From Amycolatopsis nigrescens CSC17Ta-90 (lineage in GTDB: Bacteria > Actinomycetota > Actinomycetes > Mycobacteriales > Pseudonocardiaceae): a stretch of DNA of 64,000 nt. Of the stretch, positions 60,301-64,000 are shown piece after piece; within the stretch, counting starts at the first letter, position 1; the number at the start of each line of letters is the position of its first letter. Location: positions 7,981,001 through 8,045,000 of the forward strand of contig NZ_ARVW01000001.1 in NCBI RefSeq assembly GCF_000384315.1, given 5' to 3'. A program made the translations under genes and the position numbers. The notes beneath the pieces were generated by a model. It was not told the origin of the DNA and ran no database searches. It saw nothing but the letters and a program-made list of their open reading frames with translations.

Positions 60301-60590
60301 AACTCGATGTCCACCGCCACATAGGTGCTGCGGTAGCTGGGGGTGTCGTCCGAGGAGGGCAGTACGGCGTAGCTCAGCTCGGTCCGCTCGGTGATCGGCA
60401 GGTGCACGTCGAACAGCACGGTGCGGCTGTAGCCGTCGGCCGCGAACCGCAGTGCTCGAAGACCTGTGAAGCCGGCGCCGGTCTTCGCGGTGGGCGACCG
60501 GTCCGGACCGGGACCGACCTTGGCCCCGTCCGACGGCCGTGGCTGGGGATCACCCTCTTCGAAGGAGGAGAAGAACTGGTTCCCGGTCAC
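57312..60590 (-). CDS. GH92 alpha-mannosidase without a signal peptide
   Basis: 1092 residues. An N-terminal galactose-binding-like part leads into the GH92 catalytic domain: NNGFWDTYRTTWPAY, GYANLMTGTSSDVAFADAYLKG, GGVIHEMTEARDVRLGQYGH (acid Glu candidate), SNQPSHHIPYMY (about 785) and YPGDEDNGEMSAWYIFSALG (about 828, calcium/base Asp). A discoidin-like (F5/8) domain follows. Such enzymes trim alpha-1,2-mannosides and need calcium. No export signal precedes VTGNQFFSSFEEGDPQ, unusual for this family. GTG 60590 is the only start. The last 18 residues are encoded by a palindromic repeat. Confidence 0.9.
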   Translation of the reverse strand: MTGNQFFSSFEEGDPQPRPSDGAKVGPGPDRSPTAKTGAGFTGLRALRFAADGYSRTVLFDVHLPITERTELSYAVLPSSDDTPSYRSTYVAVDIEFDDGSTLSGLGGTDQHGFALTALAQGKAKKLYLDQWNLVRADLGAIAAGRTARTIVLSTDPPEGQGQATGWLDDVRIAVRPPRPSTDPVDWVRTTRGTHSSKDFSRGNTIPATAVPHGFNFWTPVTDAASTTWLYEYHRRNDAANRPALEAFAVSHQPSPWMGDRHPFQLLPGIGPVATGRRQRALPFAHEDETDRPHHYGVRFANGISTDIAPSDHAAIFRFRFPSAPGWVLFDNAGNRGGLRLDRVTGTVHGHTWVRSRLSTGARRMFVYGEFDRPAIDGGRLRRPPWRRVTGHLVFDAPEVTLRIATSLISLAQARRNLTLEIPRGTSFDEVRERARRDWQDVLGRIELEGASDDQRTTFYSNLYRLFLYPNSGHENTGTVEQPRYRHASPVIRRRWPSTRRRTGAKVVDGRISVNNGFWDTYRTTWPAYALLTPARCGELIDGFVQQYREGGWISRWSSPGYANLMTGTSSDVAFADAYLKGVRGFDLESCYQAALRNATVSPPGRSVGRRGLHESIFLGYTPSSVPEGLSWALEGCINDFGIANLCQALFQQAAADDPRRVEYLDNARYFRQRALHYVHHFDHRVGFFQGRDSAGNWRWSPEEYDPTLWGYDYTETNGWNTAFSVPHDGHGLAGLFGGQAKLESTLDTFFATGETGTKPGSYGGVIHEMTEARDVRLGQYGHSNQPSHHIPYMYNHAGAPSKTQAIVREVLSRCYLGSEIGQGYPGDEDNGEMSAWYIFSALGIYPLGVGSPHYAIGSPLFSKATIHLENGKDLVINAPGNTAETVYVRGVAWNGVPHPDTSIPHELLVTGGVLDFDMAVTPSAWGRGSVPPALTSGDEPPCPLRDLTGHARADDGTDVSALFDDTTRTEVRFRSGTPVLECTVSDPAPVQLYTLTSGSRSGDPRSWVLEGSDDAVRWTMLDQRSEQVFRWRRQTRPFGLAEPAAYRHYRLRVTACTGRRLRLAQWELLAKVVSEKCSPDNTFHSRAEGGR
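57330..57373. repeat. 18-bp inverted repeat (TCGTGAGTG family), copy 2, inside GH92 3' end
   Basis: TCGTGAGTGGAAAGTGTT (57330-57347) and AACACTTTTCACTCACGA (57356-57373) pair over 17 of 18 positions around an eight-base loop. Shares its arms with 11735-11806. Here it is coding and forms the last residues of GH92, VSEKCSPDNTFHSR, just before the FUSC start. Confidence 0.8.
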
Positions 60591-60646
60591 GCACTTACCG
60601 TAATTGCCGTGATCGCGTTCCGCTCAGAGGGCTCAATCAGCTGAGT

Positions 60647-60662
60647 GTATAACGCCCTATAC
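60647..60662. promoter_or_regulatory. Predicted operator upstream of the shorter GH92 gene
   Basis: GTATAACGCCCTATAC is an inverted repeat GTATA-N6-TATAC in the 138-base gap between the two GH92 genes. On the minus strand it overlaps a TATACA -10-like box for the downstream GH92-FUSC pair. The arms suit a GntR- or LacI-type regulator; none is nearby. Confidence 0.45.
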
Positions 60663-60728
60663 GGCACGACGTTGTAGCGGCCGCTCCCCTCTGGTCACTT
60701 CTCGAAAAGACAGCGCAGACAAGGGGAG

Positions 60729-63700
60729 TCAGAGACCTGCGCACTGGCCGGACGACGGACCGCGGACGGTGTTGGCGAGGTCGTTGTCCGACGGAGCCGG
60801 CGTGTTGCCGGTGCAGCTCAGCGGCCCTTGGATGGTCGAGCCGGTCAGCAGTGGCGCGTTGTTCCCGGTCAGTGCCACCGGACCGGAGACCCTGGCCGCC
60901 TCGATGGCCAGTGCGCCGCTGGTCCCGGTGATCGACACCGGACCGGTCACCTCGGTCCGGTTGAGCAGCACCGACCCGGCGTCGACCGCGGACACCGGAC
61001 CGGAGATGGTGCCGCCGGTGGCCACCAGCGAGGCGCCGGCCGCCACGGTGACCGGGCCGCGCACGGTGGCGTCACGCAGGCAGGTCACCCCCTTCGACAC
61101 CGCGAGCGGGCCGTTGCGCTGCCCGGTGACGGTGCTCGTGCAGGTCGCGTCCGGCTTGCCGAGCAGCTCCAGCTCGGCAAGCGTGCCCGGCCCGCTGGTC
61201 AGCTCCAGCCGGTAGTGCGTGTAGTGCGCTGGGTTGCTCACCTTGAACGACCTGGTCTGCTGCCGCCAGGCGAAGTCCTGCTCGGTCCGCTCGTCGGCGA
61301 CCGTCCAGTTCTGCCCGTCGTAGGAACCCTTCAGCACCCAGCTCGCCGGTTCGCCGGTGCCCTTCGGTGACGTCAGCGTGTAATGCGTGGCGGCCTCGGC
61401 GGAAGATCCGAGCTGGTACTGCACCCACGGTGCGGCGCCGGCGAATCCGGTCTCGGTGGCGGAGGTGTTGTCGAAGACCGCGGTCACGTCCGTGCCGTCG
61501 CTGCCGGTCGCGGTGCCCTTGCCGGGACCGGTCAGGTCGTGCAGCGGCTCCGGCACGGTGTCGCCCTCGGTGATCGATTCCGGTGCGTCGCTCTGGCCGG
61601 TGCCCCAGCTCGACGGCTGCGGGCCCATGTCGAAGTCCAGCGTGCCGCCGGCGGCCAGCAGATCGTGCGGCAGCGACGTGGACGAGTGCGTCTTGCCGTT
61701 GACCTTCAGCCCCTGGACGTACACGTTCTTCGCGTTGTTCTTCGGCGCGTTGATCACCAGCTTCTTGCCGTTCTCGAGGCGCACGGTCGCCTTGGTGAAC
61801 AGCGGCGAGCCGACCGCGTAGGCCGCGTTGCCCATCTGAAGCGGGTAGAAGCCCAAGGCGCTGAAGAGGTACCAGGCGGACATTTCGCCGTTGTCCTCGT
61901 CACCGGGGTAGCCCTGGCCGAGCTCGCTGCCGACGTAGAGCCGGGACAACGCCTCGCGCACCTTCGCCTGGGTCTTCGACGGCTGACCCGCGTAGTCGTA
62001 CATGTAGGGAATGTGGTGCGAGGGCTGGTTGGAGTGCCCGTACTGGCCCATCCGCACGTCCCTGGCTTCGCGCATCTCGTGGATGACGCCGCCGTAGGAG
62101 CCGGGGAAGTTCGCGGTTTCCGGGGTGGCGAAGAACTCGTCCAGCTTCTTCGCGAGCTCCTCCTTGCCGCCGTACAGGTTCGCCAGGCCCTGGCCGTCCT
62201 GCGGCACGGTGAAGGCCATGTTCCAGCCATCGGTCTCGGTGTAGTCGCCGCCCCACACCCGCGGGTCGTACTTATCGGGCGGGAGGCGGAACTTGCCGTC
62301 TGCGCTCTTGCCCTGGAAGAAGTCCACGTCCTTGTCGAACATGTGCACGTAGTTCTGCGCGCGGTTGCTGAAGTACTCGTAGTTCTCCAGGTACTCCTGC
62401 TTGCGCGGGTGGTCGGCGGCGGCTTCGTCGTAGAGCTTCTTGGACATGTTCGCAATGCCGTAGTCGTTGACGTAGCCCTCCAGCGCCCACGACATGCCTT
62501 CGCCGGTGCTGGTCGGGGTGTAGCCGAGGAAGATCGAGCTGTCGATGCCCTTGCGCCCGATGTTCTGGTTCGGCGGGGTCACCGTGGCGTTCTTCAACGC
62601 CGCGTCGTAAGCGCACTCGATGTCGAAGTTCCGCACGCCCTTGAGGTACGCGTCCGCGAAGGCCACGTCGGAGCTGGTGCCGGTCATCAGGTTGGCGTAG
62701 CCGGGGGAGGACCATCTGGCGACCCAGCCGCCGTCGCGGTACTGCTGGACGAAGCCGTCCACCATCTTGCCCGCCAGGCTCGGGGTGAGCAGCGAGTAGG
62801 CCGGCCAGGTGGTGCGGTAGGTGTCCCAGAACCCGTTGTTCACGTAGATCTGGCCGTCCACGAGTTTCGCGCCGGTCTGCGTCGGGGTGTCCGGTCCTGT
62901 TCGCGGTGAGACCGGGCTGGCGTAGCGGTAGACCGGCTGCTGGGTGCTACCGACGTTCTCCGAACCGGAATTCGGGTAGAGGTAGAGCCGGTAGAGGTTC
63001 GAGTAGAGCGTGGTCAGCTGGTCGGCGCTGGCACCTTCCACCTCGATCACCCTCAGCGTGTCGTCCCAGCGGTCCTGCGCGGCGTCGCGCACGGAGTCGA
63101 AGGTGGCGTCCGGCGTGATTTCCTGGTCGAGGTTCTTCTTCGCCTGGTCCACGCTGATCAGCGAGGTGGCGATGCGCATCTGCACCGTCTTGCTGTCGCC
63201 GGTGTCGAAGCGCAGGTAGCCGCGGACGTTGTCCCGGCCCTCGCCGGGCAACTTGTTGCCGGCCACGGCCGGTTTGTCGAAGGTCGCGTAGACGAACATG
63301 CGCCCGGCGCCCGCGGAAAGGTCGCTCTTCACGTCGGTGTAGCCGCTGACCGTGCCGGTGGCCTGGTCCAGGGTGAGCCCGCCGTTGTTGTTCACATTGT
63401 CGAAGATCAGGCTGGCGTCGTCGCCGGGGAAGCTGAACCGGAACAGCGCGGCGTGGTCGGCCGGGGCCAGCTCGGTCTTGATCCCGTTGTCGAACTGGAC
63501 GCCGTAGTAGTGCGCCTTCGCGGTCTCGTTCTGGTGTTTGAACGGCAGTTCCCTGGCGTCCCGGTTGGCGTCCGGCACCCCGGCGGCCAGCGAGGGCATC
63601 ACCTGGAAGCTGTGCCGGTCGCCCATCCAGGGGCTCGGCTCGTGGCTGGCGCTGAACGCCTGCAGGGTCGGCGAGTTCTGCTCGTTGTTCTGCGAGTGGT

Positions 63701-64000
63701 AGTTGTACAACCAGCTGCCCGAGCCTGCGTCGGTGACCGGGGTCCAGAAGTTGAAGCCCTGCGGCACCGCGGTGGCCGGGAAGTTGTTGCCGCGGGAGAA
63801 GGTGCTGTTCGCGTGGGTGCCGCGGGTGGTCAGCACGTAGTCGGACGGGCGGCCCGCGGTCACCGGGGTCGCCGCGCCGATGGCGATGTCGTCCACCCAG
63901 CCCTGCAGGAAACCGGGGCCGGCGGGATTGTCGTAGCCGATCAGGATCCGGTCGACGGTCTTGCCCGCGGCCACCGTGCCGATGGTGGACCGGATCTGGT
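60729..64000 (-). CDS. GH92 alpha-mannosidase with GPV-repeat C-terminal domain (5' end beyond window)
   Basis: About 1090 residues are visible; the N-terminus lies outside. The catalytic motifs are all present: NNGFWDTYRTTWPAYS, GGVIHEMREARDVRMGQYGH, SNQPSHHIPYMYDYAG and YPGDEDNGEMSAWYLF. A discoidin-like domain (TETGFAGAAPWVQYQLGSS to LELTSGPGTLAELELLGK) is followed by about 140 residues of short repeats (GPVTVAAGASLVATGG, GPVSAVDAGSVLLNRTEV, GPVSITGTSGALAIEAARV, GPVALTGNNAPLL) that would form a beta-helix. This tail is missing in the neighbouring GH92, which is otherwise closely similar, so the pair arose by duplication. Confidence 0.9.
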   Translation of the reverse strand, partial: QIRSTIGTVAAGKTVDRILIGYDNPAGPGFLQGWVDDIAIGAATPVTAGRPSDYVLTTRGTHANSTFSRGNNFPATAVPQGFNFWTPVTDAGSGSWLYNYHSQNNEQNSPTLQAFSASHEPSPWMGDRHSFQVMPSLAAGVPDANRDARELPFKHQNETAKAHYYGVQFDNGIKTELAPADHAALFRFSFPGDDASLIFDNVNNNGGLTLDQATGTVSGYTDVKSDLSAGAGRMFVYATFDKPAVAGNKLPGEGRDNVRGYLRFDTGDSKTVQMRIATSLISVDQAKKNLDQEITPDATFDSVRDAAQDRWDDTLRVIEVEGASADQLTTLYSNLYRLYLYPNSGSENVGSTQQPVYRYASPVSPRTGPDTPTQTGAKLVDGQIYVNNGFWDTYRTTWPAYSLLTPSLAGKMVDGFVQQYRDGGWVARWSSPGYANLMTGTSSDVAFADAYLKGVRNFDIECAYDAALKNATVTPPNQNIGRKGIDSSIFLGYTPTSTGEGMSWALEGYVNDYGIANMSKKLYDEAAADHPRKQEYLENYEYFSNRAQNYVHMFDKDVDFFQGKSADGKFRLPPDKYDPRVWGGDYTETDGWNMAFTVPQDGQGLANLYGGKEELAKKLDEFFATPETANFPGSYGGVIHEMREARDVRMGQYGHSNQPSHHIPYMYDYAGQPSKTQAKVREALSRLYVGSELGQGYPGDEDNGEMSAWYLFSALGFYPLQMGNAAYAVGSPLFTKATVRLENGKKLVINAPKNNAKNVYVQGLKVNGKTHSSTSLPHDLLAAGGTLDFDMGPQPSSWGTGQSDAPESITEGDTVPEPLHDLTGPGKGTATGSDGTDVTAVFDNTSATETGFAGAAPWVQYQLGSSAEAATHYTLTSPKGTGEPASWVLKGSYDGQNWTVADERTEQDFAWRQQTRSFKVSNPAHYTHYRLELTSGPGTLAELELLGKPDATCTSTVTGQRNGPLAVSKGVTCLRDATVRGPVTVAAGASLVATGGTISGPVSAVDAGSVLLNRTEVTGPVSITGTSGALAIEAARVSGPVALTGNNAPLLTGSTIQGPLSCTGNTPAPSDNDLANTVRGPSSGQCAGL

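Overview
This window is chromosomal DNA of a very GC-rich actinomycete, most likely a Pseudonocardiaceae member close to Amycolatopsis. Coding regions favour G or C at third positions, GTG starts are common, and many neighbouring genes overlap by ATGA or GTGA. It carries families largely typical of Actinobacteria: TIGR03086, DUF3558, DUF5703 and a histidine phosphatase beside uppP. The genus is an inference. I saw no tRNA, rRNA, transposase, phage gene or CRISPR array. No gene-free stretch exceeds about 225 bases.

Layout. 1-11 kb: the tail of a short-chain dehydrogenase, a proline iminopeptidase, a P-loop ATPase paired with a membrane-anchored periplasmic-binding protein, a VOC protein, a TIGR03086 protein, an Asp-nucleophile hydrolase and a ribose-type ABC importer read leftward. 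11.8-23.4 kb: a nine-gene leftward operon for aromatic amines. In transcription order it encodes aldehyde dehydrogenase, copper amine oxidase, MoaF-like protein, a fumarylacetoacetase-fold/RraA fusion, a DapA-family aldolase, HpaE, HpaD, a GMC oxidoreductase and an AraC/FeaR-type regulator. 23.6-37.3 kb: a divergent rightward operon of an HDAC-fold amidohydrolase, a branched-chain-type ABC importer (LivF, a LivM-LivG fusion, LivK, LivH), a dienelactone hydrolase, a Zn-alcohol dehydrogenase, a methyltransferase-fold protein, a 58-codon ORF, an SDR, a dimethylformamidase-like amidohydrolase, an HSL-family esterase and an aldo/keto reductase. A GAF-LuxR regulator follows. 38-57 kb: mostly housekeeping and conserved single genes, including lipoproteins, an M20 peptidase, uppP, an M3 oligopeptidase, a TetR/epimerase pair, malate dehydrogenase and a FUSC membrane protein. 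57-64 kb: two tandem GH92 alpha-mannosidases, the second cut by the window edge.

How the genes work together. The leftward operon should turn a phenethylamine-type amine into an arylacetaldehyde, then an arylacetate, then cleave homoprotocatechuate through the meta pathway. No 4-hydroxyphenylacetate 3-hydroxylase is present, so a catechol amine such as dopamine would fit without any extra gene. The divergent operon brings its own importer and at least two C-N hydrolases of different folds. I propose that it imports and de-acylates N-acylated amines and feeds the free amine to the oxidase operon; this is inference.

Small palindromic repeats are scattered through the window. They sit at convergent gene ends, inside the coding sequence of the ribose-type ATPase, and at the 3' end of one GH92 gene. 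At two places a gene's start region is duplicated just upstream, which creates a tiny coupled ORF.
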